Of a stretch of 64,000 nt of DNA, positions 1-12,560 are shown one piece after another (within the stretch, counting starts at the first letter, position 1; the number at the start of each line of letters is the position of its first letter). A program made the position numbers and the translations under genes. The notes under the pieces were generated by a model. It saw nothing but the letters and a program-made list of their open reading frames with translations. It did no database searches and was not told the DNA's origin. Origin of the DNA: Pyropia haitanensis (lineage: Eukaryota; Rhodophyta; Bangiophyceae; Bangiales; Bangiaceae); NCBI GenBank assembly GCA_008729055.1, contig SDUX01000010.1:2991090-3055089 (forward strand), given 5' to 3'.

Positions 1-36
1 CCCCCCCCACCCCAATGCACTCCCCCCCGCCGTCCA

Positions 37-2049
37 TTACGCAGAAGCGGCACTGCACATCGGGGGCCCCCCAAAAGCCGACGTCAGCCCCCCCGTGTCG
101 TTTCGCCCGGTGGTATCAATGGCCAGTCGCGTTCCCGAGTCGGTGTCCCGGATCGAGTCGAGGCCCCCGCAAAAGGTGTCTGTCGTGCCGTTGGCCGCCA
201 CCGGCGCACAGTAAGCGAGCCGCGGGGGGTCCCCGCCGGCGGGGGTGGCGACCGCCAGCGTTGGCCGCGGGTAGACAAACAGGAAGGACATGCACATCTC
301 GTCCGTCGTGGCGAGCCCAAAAACGGGCGGCGCGCCGTCAATCGCCGTCACCTTGTCCACATCGTACTCGCACGACATCCGCAGCTCGTCACCCGGCAGG
401 AGGGTGGCGTTGGCCTCGAGCAGCGTATTGCGCTGGTGCTCATTGCTCCAAAAGGCGCTCTCCTCGAGCGTGCGCACAAACGAGCCGTTTCGATACAGGT
501 TGGTCCACAGCCGCATGCCCGTGAGGTGGGCATGCAGCATGGACCCAAAGACGGTAATAGACGACTGCTGGATCTGCGACGTGCACTCGGACGGGCACGT
601 AAAGGTATAGTTGCGGCCCCCCTCCACGGGCTGGTCTGCCAGGGAGATGAGGGCGTCGCCGATGGAGATCGTGCCCGCATCCAGCTTTCGCGGGGTATCG
701 GAAAAGTGGAGCCGCACCGATGAGTTGTCAACGACCCCCGCCACGCCCGTGGGATTGGTGTAGTGAGTTTGCATGACGTAGTACCGCTCCTCCTCAGTGA
801 CCGGGAAGCCGACGTCGGGAGGCATCACCAGCGGGTCGGCACCAACAGCCCATCTGCATGGCAGCGAACGAAAGAGAGGAACCAACCACGTGACAGTTCA
901 TCTCCAGCAGCGCCAGAAAAACACCAACAGGTTGGGGGAAATGGTCAGTGACCGCGAGGCACGCTCTCTGCCGACGCTGCTGTGCCTCGACCCGCTCGAG
1001 TCGGTACAAGCGCCGCCACTCCGCATCGTGTTCCCCTCTTTCCCGCACCCTACCGTTCCCCCTCCATCATCCAGTCGCTCACGTTCAACGTACACCCACA
1101 CTATATCGCGGCAGTTGACCTGCTCATCAAAGCAACTGCCGGGCCCGTTGGTCGCAAACTTGTCCCACAGCCCCTCCTTGGCACACGAAAATATGAGAAA
1201 ATGGTGGACCATCTTGCCCGCCTCAGTCGTCTTGTCCACCACCGCCTCGGCGGCGACCACCTGCCGCCGCCCACCCCCGGCACCAGCCGGCGGCAAGTCA
1301 ACAGTAAAGGACGCGCACGCGTACTCGGTGTGGTTGGTGGGGATGGTGTAGTTTGGCATCGTCAGCAGCTGGCTCGCCACCGCGTCGGCGGGGAGGCGCC
1401 CAGACTCGGCCAGGCCGAGGTCGCCCGTCGCGGTGGGCCCGGTCTCCATCAAGTCTACCGCCACACTCTTGCGGCGGGCGCCGTGGTAGGAAAAGCCGTC
1501 GCCATAGGCGTACAGAAAGATGTTGCGGCCGGGCACGATCGGCCGGTCCTGCGCCGGGTCCCCCGCCGCCAGATCCCGCGACACCTCCAGCGTCAGCGTG
1601 CCCGTTGCCGGCTCCACCGTGCAGCCGACGAGGCCCCACGTCGGCACCGTCCCGCAGTCGTCGGGCTCCGGAAATACGCCACGCCCACCGCCGGCGGTGG
1701 AACCCAGCGGGTAGGCCACCGATGGAACGTGGCGGTCGACGAGGCGGCACGTCGGGCCGCCGCTAAACTCGCCCGTCACAATGTCTGCGCCGAGCATGCC
1801 GCCCGATGTTGGCTCACCGACGCCGAGGCCGAGCCACAGGGCGCTCGCGTTGGCCGTCACGACGGCAGCGTCGGTGATGACCAGGCCCAGTCGCACGGCC
1901 GAGTCATTGAGCGTCCAGTGGAGCGTCGCGACCGACGGCTCCAGCACTGCCAACGCGGCGTACGTCTCCAGGCCGGCGGTGGGGGCGGGCGCCGCCGCCA
2001 CCGCCGTCGCCGTGGCCGCCGCCGCCGCGGCGGCAAAGCGCCACAGCAT
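37..2049 (-). CDS. DOMON-containing copper type II ascorbate-dependent monooxygenase (DBH/PHM/MOXD1-like), 2 exons
   Basis: The gene has two exons, 2049-1094 and 853-37, encoding 590 residues, close to the roughly 600 of dopamine beta-hydroxylase. The start at 2049 opens a hydrophobic Ala-rich signal peptide (MLWRFAAAAAAATATAV). A DOMON domain follows (about residues 25-190), then the N-terminal copper domain with the HH pair of motif MVHHFLIFSC (H282, H283), then the C-terminal copper domain with THYTNP (H349), HAHLTG (H426, H428) and DEMC (M505). These six positions match the CuH and CuM ligands of PHM/DBH. The family hydroxylates small amines or peptide C-termini in the secretory pathway or outside the cell, using ascorbate and O2. 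The substrate cannot be read from sequence. Many Asn-X-Ser/Thr sites agree with secretion. Splicing restores VWVWAVGADP, typical between the two copper domains. Confidence 0.88.
854..1093 (-). other. Intron in the copper monooxygenase gene
   Basis: This is a 240-bp GT-AG intron. On the minus strand the donor is GTACGT at 1093 and the acceptor ends CATGCAG at 854. Both flanks are in the same phase (two bases of a codon before, one after). Reading through meets stops, while removal joins the two copper domains without gain or loss of conserved residues. Confidence 0.8.
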
Positions 2050-4169
2050 TGCGTCGGCACGGTGCGGCGGGTGCAGCGGGGTGCACCAAGCAATTGCAAA
2101 GTGGGGGAAGCAGGGGGATGCGGGAAGGAAAGATCGGCACGTGAGGACGGGCGAGGTGCGCGGGCACCTCGCTCGTTGCGGTTTGACCACACCCTGCTGC
2201 GCTGTAGGGCAGGCCGACGCTTTGACATCTAGCCGCCGGCAAACGCTCCGGTCAAGTAGGCCACGACCTGCCGGCACAGGCCATGACCTTTGGCAAGGGA
2301 AGCCGCCCAGTACGGTGTTTTGGCACAGTGGGGGGAACGCGGGGTCGCGGGCGGAAACATAGCCGAAAGGCGCTGAACATCAGGCGCCGCGCCACTGGTC
2401 TTCCCAGTGACTCTCCGCCCAGGGACGGCACCGCCTCGCCCTGGCGGGGGGGCTGCACAGGTGGCTTGAGGAGAGGGGGAGGGGCGGCTGTGGGGGGGGG
2501 TATCTGCGGGCGGGCGCGCCCTTCCACGAGCGGCAGCGGCCACGTGGGGGAACAGCGGCGGGGGCCGGGCCAGCCAGCAAGGCCGGTTCCACCCCGCTGA
2601 ACGTCCAAAGGAGCCTGCCGCGCGAGTTCCCCCCCCGCCCGACACCCGACCCACGGGGATTGATCGTACTGTACCGCACGAGGGACGCCTGTGGCCACTG
2701 CCGGAGATACACTAAAGGTGGCGGGGCTCGTCTCCATAACACCATCATTCGCGATTGTCCACTCACCGCTCTGTCGGCCAGGCCACGAAGCGGGGTGGAA
2801 GGGAGCCGGGGCACGAAGGACCCCACCAGGGGCCCCGTGGTCGCTCCGGATTGGTGCAGCCAACCCTCTCGACGGGGAGGTAGGACGCAGCCGGCACTGG
2901 CGAGGTACAGGGGTGGGTCCTGTCCCGCTGCGCACAAAGGGGCACAGCACACCCCCTTTGATGGATCCCAGAGGTACAGCCCCGCTCACCGGAGAGGATC
3001 AGAGCCCCGCAGGACAAGGACACCCATCAATCAGCAAAGGATCTGGCTCTTTGGCCGTGATGGCAGCGCGCAGGCGTGCCTTCCGTACAATCCCGACAGT
3101 GTCCGCCTCGCAGGCGCTGTAGTGGCAGCCGCTGCCCACTCGCCGCGCGCCAGCCAAGTGCGACGGCCGCCCCCGCAGGCACGCCGGCGCGATGCGGGTC
3201 CGCCCCCTCCCTCCTACCGTTCCAGACGACACGCCACCCCAGAGGGCCGCGGCCGACGCCACGACGCTGGCGACGTCACCCAGGTGGGGAACCACCACCC
3301 TGTAGGGGGCCAGGCCGTGCCAAGAGTGGCTCATTGCCAACACGGGCGCACTTCAAAAGGGCGCCAGCTTCCCCGCGTCGGTCCCGCCGGCACGCCCGTC
3401 CGCCCGTCGGCTCGTGTAGGTCCACCGATGGACGACGCACGTCCGGGCGCAGCCCCGCGGAGCCCGGTCACGCGGCTCGCCGATCCACCGTCGGGCAGGC
3501 GGCGGGGAAAGCAGAGGCGGCGGTTGTGGTCGGCGCCTCCCGCCGCTCTCTTCCTGGGGACGACGCATCCCCGAGCGGCGTCGCGCCGATTGCGGTGCGC
3601 GACACGGCACGACACCAGGCGGCGGCGCGGCTGCCGCCGCCATCAACTTGGCGAAACGCAGCTTCCGAACGGAGAGTAGGGGAAGGGGGCGGAGGCCAAG
3701 CCGCCCGGGCATGTGCTCTCCCTGTCCGACGACCGTCCAGCGGGGGGGGCCGCCAACAATACCTCCGAGCAGCTGCTGCAGAGGGCGCGAGGGCCGGCGC
3801 TGCGCGGCGACCGTCGATGTAACTACCGGCATGATGCCAGAAACTGAAAGCGCGTTCGCGAAAATACCTCGGCCATTGTCTGCGGCTGAAGTCTCATAGG
3901 AGGGCTACTTTCATTGTTGAAAGTCTCATGGGTCTGTCTGGTGTCTCGCGGGGTGGTGGCCGGTTTCTTTTCTTGCATGGCACCCGCCTACGTACACGAC
4001 CGGTTCACTCTCACCTCTCAAGGAGGTTGCACACCACCGGCGGTTCGCCGAAGCCCCTCTCCGCGCCACCGCTACCACCGACGGGCACAGGGCGGTCGTC
4101 CCGGCGCACCCATCCCACCACACGGCCGCTGCCACTGGAGCAGTGCACGCCCGCGCTCGTCGGCGGTGG
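2050..4169. other. Gene-free stretch upstream of the copper monooxygenase
   Basis: I find no supportable gene. Open frames exist on both strands, but they are short overlapping products of high GC without ATG context, domains or consistent codon use. Base composition at 2640-3070 is more balanced than in the genes. The first few hundred bases should hold the promoter of the monooxygenase; no defined element can be named. Confidence 0.6.
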
Positions 4170-5640
4170 TGACTGCGTGCGCGGAAGCAGTGGCGGGGAC
4201 GGGAGCGGTGGCGGCGGCGGCAGCGGCGGCAGCGGGGTTGCCCGCCGCCGACGCGGCTGGCGGCAGGCGGGACGGCTCACCGGCGGCGTCTGCCAGCGGC
4301 GCTCTTTTGCCACTACCGCCTACCGTCGCCGCTACCACCGCTGCCCCCGCGGATGCTCGACGTCTGCGCCCAACCACGCCGCCGCCCCGCTGGCGTCTGA
4401 TGGAAACGAGGCCCCGCACTTGCGGCAGCCCAACCGCAGCCGCCGCTGTCCCCCACAGGCAGCAGCCGCCACGCCGCTGCAGCCTCCTGCTGCCAAAACT
4501 CCGCCGCAGGCGCCGGGCCCTCGAGCGCGCAACAGCCGCAAATCGCCAACAGCAAACGGCGCCGGGTGCCGCCCCCGCCCCCCAACTTTGCCGCCGCCGT
4601 CGCCGCCGCCCGCCGACATCGCCGGCGTCAGGCGGCAACCTCTGGTCCAACAGCGGTCGCCCGCCGTCAGCGCTGGCGGCGGGCGCCACCTCCCGCACAC
4701 CAAACAGCGCCATCGCTTTGCCAATCAGCGACCGCCCGCAGACAATGCCGGCGGCGAGCGCCCCTCCCGTACCAAACGGCACGACTCCCAACGCCATAAA
4801 GCGGCCGCTCACCACAATAACCGACGACAAGGCGCTACCGCAATGCCAACGCCTGCGGCTGCTCCCTGCCGACGTCGGCGACAGGCGCCGACCCCTCTGG
4901 CCACGTCAGCGGCCGACGGCCGCCAACGTTGGCAGCGAAAAACAACCCCATGTAGAACAGCGGCCGCCGGCCGTTTGAGGCTGGCATCCAGCGCCACCGC
5001 ACCGAGAACGGAAGCGAACGTCCAGCCGCCACAGCCGGCGGCGAGCTTCTCCACCACGACAAACAGCGGCCCACCGCAGACAACATCGATGCGAAGCGCA
5101 ATGGGCCACGCCGACGCCACACCGCGGCCTCCCGCCGCCAACACCGACGCCAAGCCCACGACCCATGCAAACTCCAGCAGCGGCGCGCCGCCAACGCCGG
5201 CGGCGAGCGCCGCCAACCCGCCAGAGATAAGCCACCAGGCGCTAACGGCGACGGCAAGCGCCGCCGCCAGCAGCCGCGCACCGCCAACGCCGGCGGGAAG
5301 AGCTGCCCCCCTGCCAACGACAGCAGCCGCCTGCTGCTAACCCCGGCGGCAAGTGCCGCCCACCCACGTAGCAGGGGCCGCCACTGGCAACGCCAGTACC
5401 CGTCCAACGACAAATCCGGCAGCGATCGCCACACTACCGTCAACGCCGGCCGTCCACAACAACGTCGAGCGCCACCCCCCCGTCGGTGACAACAACCGCC
5501 CGCCACCAACGCCCGCGGCGAGTGCCGCCCATCCGCAAACCAGCAGCCGCAATGCGCCAACAGCGACGCCAAGAGCCGACGCCCAGCCGACGCCGGCAGC
5601 CGACCGCCGCTATTGACGGCCGCGAGCGTCATTCCAGAAC
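4170..5640. repeat. Degenerate GC-rich minisatellite, unit about 43-53 bp
   Basis: A diverged unit around the core CCAACGCCGGCGGCGAGCGC recurs with wobble. Clear copies lie near 5137, 5191, 5241, 5283, 5337, 5384, 5431, 5507 and 5553, so spacing is mostly 43-53 bp. Older, more diverged copies extend back toward 4200. Several frames stay open on both strands only because the unit lacks stops; none has a recognisable domain, so I do not call a gene here. Confidence 0.6.
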
Positions 5641-7009
5641 GCGCACGCTCCCAGGAAGGCAGCGGACATTGCTCGCTCCAACCTGGCTCAAAGTGGCCGT
5701 TGTTTCAACGTTTTTAGTAGAGTCCTTGTGAGGTCGTTGATCCATCCAATCAGAGAGCGTCTAGCAGCGTGGATCTCGCGCCTCTTGTGGTATTCCAAGA
5801 CTGTTGCGGGGCACGTGAGACAACAGCCCATCGAACGCTGTGTTCACTTCAGGCCCGGCCCCGTCGAGAGTCCAGGGTTGTTACGTTCCACCCTAACGTG
5901 CCCCAGGTTTTCTGGTTGCAGTGAAACGTGCGAACCGAACCGAACCGAAAAAAGAACAACTTGTAAGAAGTAAGTCTATGTTTCCGCGCACTTATGTTGC
6001 TGGCACGGCACGATTTGAGGAAGTAGCGGATGGTGCAACGAGTCGATAGAGCCACGCACAGTCTGAACTGGTCACTGTTCACACAGCGCATCGCTCCGTA
6101 CCCTGACGACAAGCCTGGTGGCCGGCCACGCGCCGGGGTTCCACACCCCCCCACGGCCTCAGTGCGCCCGCGCGCCGAGGCGGCGCAACTGTCAACGGTC
6201 AACGAGGGGGAGGACGGATCGCGCGGTGAGCCTTCAACGAGCATCGAGACACCAGGCTGAACATGGTTCAGGTGGACGGGACTCACATCTCAAGTCTCAA
6301 CAAAAATGAAGCTCGTGCATGAATCACATCAATTAGTTAGTAAGTTGATCCACGTTCGGTTCGGTCTCTACTCACGTTGCACACGTTCCACACCAATCTG
6401 AACGTATCCGAACGGAACCGAACCACCCCCCGCCCAACCGTGGATCACACCCGCCGAACAGTACCTGTGGGGGGGGTCGGATCACATGTGATCAAACGCC
6501 CCCCAGAGGTCGTGAGAGGGGTTTGATAACAGGGGGGGGATGTTATTAATATTATATGGGAATCTGCGTTGCTGAAAGTCTCTAATATGGGCGGCTGCCC
6601 GCCGCCAACAGCAACGGTTTGGGTCCACCTGATGATTTCAACACTCGGTTTGGTTGTCGCAAGCAAACCAAAGTGGCCACGAGGTGACCGCCGCGCGAGC
6701 TTGCCTCGTCGCCGTCGTCTGTTGCGCCCAGTCCTCGTCACCAACCCCCGCCCGGCCTGCCCCCCCCCCGACGGGGCGGCCGTCTTCCGCGTGCCCCCCC
6801 CCACCTACCTACTAGCCGGGTAGCCCGCGTCTGGCGGCGTGCATCCCCGCCGGCAGGTCGTTTTGCTGCTGGCAAAGCACACCGCCACCGGCGGCACCGG
6901 CGGCCGCCGCCGCCGCCGCCGCCCGCGCCGGTGCGCGCACGGGGCGGCCGGCGGCGAGGGGGATGGGGCCCCCCCCCCGGCGCCCCCCCCCCCCCCGTGA
7001 CCTCCCCCC
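5641..7009. other. Gene-free spacer with lower GC
   Basis: Composition falls toward 50% GC around 5700-6600. The sequence CGAACCGAACCGAAC near 5934 is echoed in inverse orientation by CACGTTCGGTTCGGT near 6351, about 420 bp away, which could mark ends of a small decayed element. No target-site duplication or coding potential is seen. Confidence 0.5.
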
Positions 7010-8132
7010 GCGGCGGTGCTCGACCTTGCCGCCGCGGCGCTGGCGACCCCCCCCCCCCCCCCAGCCGGCACCCGCGGCGGCGCCCCCCCTTCCCCCCCCC
7101 CCCTTCCCCCCTCCTCGGCGTGGTGCTCGCGCTCGGCTCCCCCCCCACCCCCCCCCCCCCCTCACCGCCCGCGCGCTCGCCATCACCGCCGCCGCCCTCC
7201 ACGCGGGCCACCACCCCCCGGCGGCGCCGCGGCCGTCCGTGCCGCCACCGCCGCGGCGGCACGGCACCCGTGCCGGCACGTGCGGGCGGCGGCGGTGGGC
7301 GTGGCGGCGGCGGGCGCGGGCGACGCGCTCGCGCTGGGCGACGTGCTGACCGGCGACGCGGAGGGGCGCGTCGCCGCCGCCGCCGCCGCCGCGCTGGGGC
7401 GGCTGCTCCAAGCGGAAGCCGCGGCGGTGACGGGGGGGGGGGGGTGGAGGGGGGGGGGGCCCGCCCGAGGGGGGGCCCCGCGTCGCCCCGCGGGTGCTCG
7501 CGACGCTCCTCGGCGTCGGCGACGGCGCCGGCGCGGCCGCGGCCGCGACCAGCGACGGCTGGGCGGTGGCCGACGCGGACGGCGCGCTGCTGTCCGCCGC
7601 GGGGGACCACCGGCCGGCGGTGCGGGCGGCGGCGGTCGCGGCGGTCGCGGCGGCGGCGGCGGTGGTGGCCACCTGGGGCGCCGCCGCCGCGGCGGGGGTG
7701 ACCGCCGCCGCCGCCGCCGCGGGGGGGGGGGGGGGGGGGGTGCCGCCGTGCCGCCGCCGCCCACTGCCGCCGCCGGGCCACCGCCAGCCGCCACCGCCGC
7801 GGCGGCGCGGGCGGCGGTCGCGGCGGCGGCGGCGGCGCTGGCGGCCGACCCGGACGGGCGGGTCGCCGCGGCGGCGGCGGCCGCGTCGCTGGGCGCGCTG
7901 GCCAGCCGCCTGGGGGGGGGGGGGGGGGGGGGGGGTGACCCGCCGCCGGTGGGGGGGGGGGACCGCCGCGCCGCGCGGCGCGGCCGACCCGTGCTCGCCC
8001 ACCTGCCCGTCCGTACCCTGCCGCCGCCGCGCTGCCGTGGTGGCTGTGGCGGCAGCCCCGCGGGCGCGCCGGCGAGGGAGCACGACACCAAGAGCAACAA
8101 GGGAGGAAAAAAAAGAAAAAGAAAAGGGTTGA
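7010..8132 (+). CDS. HEAT/ARM-like repeat protein, frame broken at C/G runs
   Basis: Successive plus-strand frames encode alternating acidic-turn and Ala-rich helices of HEAT type: LLGVVLALGS; LTARALAITAAALHAG; HVRAAAVGVAAAGAGDALAL; GDAEGRVAAAAAAALGRLL; GDHRPAVRAAAVAAVAAAAA; ADPDGRVAAAAAAASLGAL. No single frame carries them all. The frame changes at 7148-7161 (14 C), near 7214 (6 C), at 7432-7444 plus 7449-7459 (13 and 11 G) and at 7721-7740 (20 G). The start is not visible; the end may be the Lys-rich tail near 8090-8130. The partner or role is unknown. The antisense reading is far less protein-like. It converges with the fusion gene at 8294. Boundaries are approximate. Confidence 0.4.
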
Positions 8133-8293
8133 CCCACCACCGCGCGGCGACGGCGTCGGCCGCCACCGCAACCGCAACCGCCGCGCCCGTCCGCGACGGT
8201 CGCGGGTCGTGGGAGGCGCGGGGTACGTGTCCCCTTCCCGCACCTCCCCACCCGCCTTCCCCCCCCCCCCCCCCCCCTCTCGACCCCTACACC

Positions 8294-11200
8294 CTACACG
8301 CTCCGCCGCACAGCGTCGCGCCCCCCCCCCCCACCCCCCCCCGCCCCTCCCGCCGTCGCCTGCACGGTCAGCCACACGGCGCGCGCGTGCTCGTACGCGA
8401 CAAAGCTCACCGCGGACGCGGGCATGACCTTGATCAGGTTGGGCACCAGCCCGCGGAAGAGCGCCCGCACGCCCCCGTCGCGCAGCACCTGCCGCACCGT
8501 GCCGGTGAGGCCGAGGCGCGGCGTGCTGCCGCCGCCGCCGCCGCCGCCGCCCGCCGCCCCCGCGGCGGGCGCCCCGCCGACGCCCGCCCAGCCCGCCACC
8601 TGCATCCGCCGGCGGCACGTGTCGAGCGGGAAGGCCGCGACCTGGCCCGTCGCCGACGCGAGCGCGCCCGCGACGATTGCCGACCCGGCCGTCGGGCGGC
8701 CACTCCCGTCGTTGCGGCGGGGGAGGGCGGGCCGGACCACCTCGTAGATGCCAAAGCTGATGCCCACGTACGGGAACACGCCGAGGAGGGTGGGGAGGAG
8801 GCCACGGGAGAGGACGCCCACGCCCTCCGTGCGCACCGCGGTGGAGAGGCCGTGGAGGATGCCACGGTAGGGGGGAGGGACAGCTGGGGGGTGTGTCGTC
8901 GTCCGGCCGGCGGCTGCCGCCGCCGCCGCCGCCGCCGCTGCCGTGGCAGCCGCGCCACCGCCGGCGGTTGTGCCGGCGGCGGCGGTGGAGGGCACCGCCG
9001 CGGGCGCGGCCGCCGCCGCGGCCGCAAACGACGCCGCAGACTGCACGCTCAGCCGCCCACGGATGACATCGAGCGGGTACGTGACGGCCGCGGCGGCCAT
9101 GCCCGCCAGCCCGCCCAGGATGACCACCGTTTCCCACGGGGCGGCGTGCCCCACCCGGCCGCCAGTCGCGGACGCCAGCTCCCCCGCCAGTGGGTGGGTG
9201 CGCAGGTACTCCACGCCCGCCAGCTGCACCGCCGTCGCGGGCACAATGCGGATGACGTTGGCGCCGTTGCCACGAAAGAGGGCGCGGACGCCCCCGCCGT
9301 CACGCCGCACCATGTCCACCACCCCCTTGAGGCCTACCCACGTGCCGGCGGGCCGGGTGGCGGCGCCACCGCCCGCGGGGGCGCCGCCGCCAGGCGCTGC
9401 CGCGGCCGCCGCCTGCCGCCGGAGCCACCGCGGCGACGACGACGGCGGGGTGACCTGCCGAAGGATCTTGAGGCGGTCCAACGGCGCCACCGCCGTGCGG
9501 GCCAGCGCGCCCGACACGGCGACCGCAAAGAGGTGGCTAAACTCCATCCGCACCTTGGCCGACGACGACGCCGTCAGCGCCGCGTCGGCGGCGAGCGACG
9601 CAGACGCCGGCTCAAACACTTCTGCCGCGGGCACCGCGCCGGCGGGCGTCTTTGCCGCCGTGTCGTGCAGCAGGTGGGTCGCCAGCGTGCGGATGTCGCG
9701 GCGGAACGTGGGCGGCAAAAAGTCGTCGCCGACCGAACAAAACTCCTTGTACGACAGCACCCGCGAGCCGTCGGGACCAAACACGCGCACGAGCGCGGGG
9801 GAGGGGCCCGACAGCAGCTCCCGCGCCTGCTCGTCCACGGGCGCGTACTCGGCCAGCAGGGACTGGACCTCCTCCAGGTCTACAAACCCAGAGTTGTTCT
9901 TGTCCGCCAACCGGAACGCAAAGTCCAGCTCCGCCGCGGGCTGGTTCAGCACGATATCAAACCGCACAAACTCCCAAAAGTCGACGAGCCCCGCATCCGA
10001 CCGGCGGGCGCGGCGGCGACGCTTGCCGCCGCCGCCGTCGCCGCCGCCGCTGCCGCTGCCCGACACCAAGGCTTCGTCGATCGAATCGTCCCGCGACCGG
10101 TCCCGATGGCACGACACCAGCGCGAGCAACAGTGATGACAGGCGCTCCCGGTCAGCCGCCGGCAGCGCGTCCACATTGGCAAACGAGAGCACGTCCGCGG
10201 GCGTCATGTACGACTGGCCGTCACGCGTGACGCTTGCCGACGACTTGAAGACGGAGCGCAGGTAGTTGGCGCCGCCGCCCAGGTGGAGCCGGTGAAACGA
10301 CTCGGCACTGATCGCCCAGCACTCCACGTCCGTCCGCGCCCGCACGGTCGCCGCCCGGGGTGCGTTGTACATCAGGGACAGCTCCCCAAACGACTGACCA
10401 GGACCAAGAGTGAGCGACAGCGACCGGTACTCCTTTTCCGCCCAGCCAGTCCCAAACGCGCCGCCCGCGTCTAAATCGTCATCGTCGACCAGCGAGCTGC
10501 GCCGCCGCTTTGGCCGCCGCCCCTTGCGGCGGCCACGAGCGGCCGCGTCGCCGCCCCCACCGCCCCCACCGCCTTTGCCGCCGCTGCGGTCTCCGCCGCC
10601 TCCTCCTGCATTGGTGCCATCCGGCTGCGCGTCCTCTTCCTCGTCGTCGTCTTCCTCATCGTCCTCGTCATCAAGGTCCCCCCCGTCGCGCGCCGACAGC
10701 CCCCGGCCGTCATCGCCGCTACCGCCCTTGCCCACCACCGACCCCGAGAGCCGGGAGCCCCTGCCTGGCCGCGGGTGACGGATGTGGCGCTCCAGTTCGC
10801 CGCTCTTGATGATGTAAAAGTTGTCCCCCGGGTCACCCTGCTTGAACACCTCCTCCCCCGCACGAAACTTGACAACGAAAAAGTGGTTGAGCTCCTCCGG
10901 CCCCAGCCGGTCGAGGCGCTTGAAGAGGAAGTGGTCCCGCAGCAGCGTCCGCAGCCGCCGCGTGTCGACCGTCGAGAGGATGTCCTGCACATTGTCGGTC
11001 GTGTCCTTGATGCGCTCCAACGTCGGGCGGGAGACCGTCCACAGCAGGCACCGCTCCTTGGCGCGGAGCGTGGACATGCGGGGGCTGTTGAACATGACGG
11101 CGGTGGTGCCAAACGTGTTGCCCGGCCCGAGCGTCGACACCAGCTTTGGGTCCGCAGACCCCTTGGCCACGAACCGGTCCAGGGAGCCCGACTCGACCAC

Positions 11201-12160
11201 GTACAGCGAGTCCCCGTACGAGCCCTGCTGGAAGACCAGGTCCCCCGGCTCCACCACCACCGCCCGGAACGCGCGCACAAAGCCCGACCGCTTGTACTGG
11301 TCCGACAGGACGCTGTCAATCGGCGTGCGCTTGATCGCGCTGCTAATCACCAGCCGGGACGACCGCGACGGCGCGTCGCCGCTCATGACGCCGCCCACCC
11401 GCGGCGCCGGCCGCGCGACCGACGCCGCCGCGTCCGCGTCGTCGGCAACGTCCCCATTGGCGGTGCGCTTCTTGGGCGTCCGCCGCACGTACACCTCGTC
11501 GCTGAGCCGCGCCCCCCGCAGCAGGTACACGCCCGGCGGGTTGGTCTGCTCGGACGAAAAGTCCTTTGGCGAGTACCCCGCCGCGGGCGGGTACGACTCG
11601 AGCAGCCCCGCCCGCTGGTAGGCCGCCGCGACGAGCCCCGAACAAAACACCCGCGACAGGTCGTCCTTGGACTCAAAGTACCCGTCCGCCGACGATGACA
11701 GCTCCGACGCGAGCCGGTCGTGGATCGTCCGCCGCACCGCGTCGACCCGCGCGCGCTCCTTCTCCAGCGTCCGCCGCTGAAACGCGGTGAGCGCCGCCTC
11801 GGACAGCTCCCGGTCAATCTCGCTCAGCTGCACCCGCTTGTCCAGCAGCAGCGCGTGGAGGCGCTCGCGCTCCTGCTTGGCCTGCGGGTCAATGATGGAG
11901 CTGATGAGCTGGCCCGTGCCCGTCTCGTAGGGCGTGCCCAGCATGTCCTGCGCAAACGAGTAGAGCTTGTCCCGCATCTCGTCCGTCCGCACCGCCGACA
12001 GGCGGCGGATGGCAATCTCGTTGGACTTGGAGCGCGCGAGCCGCTCGCGGAGGGAGCGGAGCTTGACGCCGCCAAGGTCCGCCTCGAGGAAGAGGAGCTC
12101 ATCCGCGTCCTCCCCCGCCGCCGCCGCCGCCGCCGCCGCCGCCCCATCGGCCCCCGTCGC

Positions 12161-12199
<39 letters not shown>

Positions 12200-12515
12200 C
12201 GGGCGGCGGACGACGATGCCCACGTGGTCCCACGCGCTGTTGGAGAAGAGCTTGGCCACCCCACAGATCGCCGCGCCGTACGGGGGCATCGACAGGCAGC
12301 GGCGGTTGAAGAGGACGATATCCCCCGAGTCGAGGCCCGCCGGCAGGATCACCACATTCTCCGCCGGCCGCTGCTTGCGCGCCGGCGCGGTCGTGTCGGC
12401 CGCCGCGGCGGCCGCGGGTGCCCCCGCCGCCGGCGGTGGTGTCGGGGGGGGGGACGGCGCGCCGGCGGCCGCCGCGCGTGGCGCCGCCACGCCCGCCACC
12501 GTCGTCGCGTCGGTG

Positions 12516-12560
<45 letters not shown>

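Noticed and set aside
2252..2989. A 245-residue minus-strand frame with less biased composition.
   Set aside because: No ATG context, motif or conserved pattern was found; it overlaps other open frames of equal length on the plus strand.
6812..8251. Long minus-strand frame opposite the HEAT-like gene, ending in VLCQQQNDLPAGMHAARRG.
   Set aside because: Except for that short tail it is Arg/Pro/Gly-rich antisense of the HEAT-like segments, with no domain. The tail could be a small real exon, but nothing connects to it.
7016..10135. A roughly 1,040-residue plus-strand frame spanning 7.0-10.1 kb.
   Set aside because: Only its first part belongs to the HEAT-like gene; from about 8290 on it is antisense of the carrier domain of the fusion gene.
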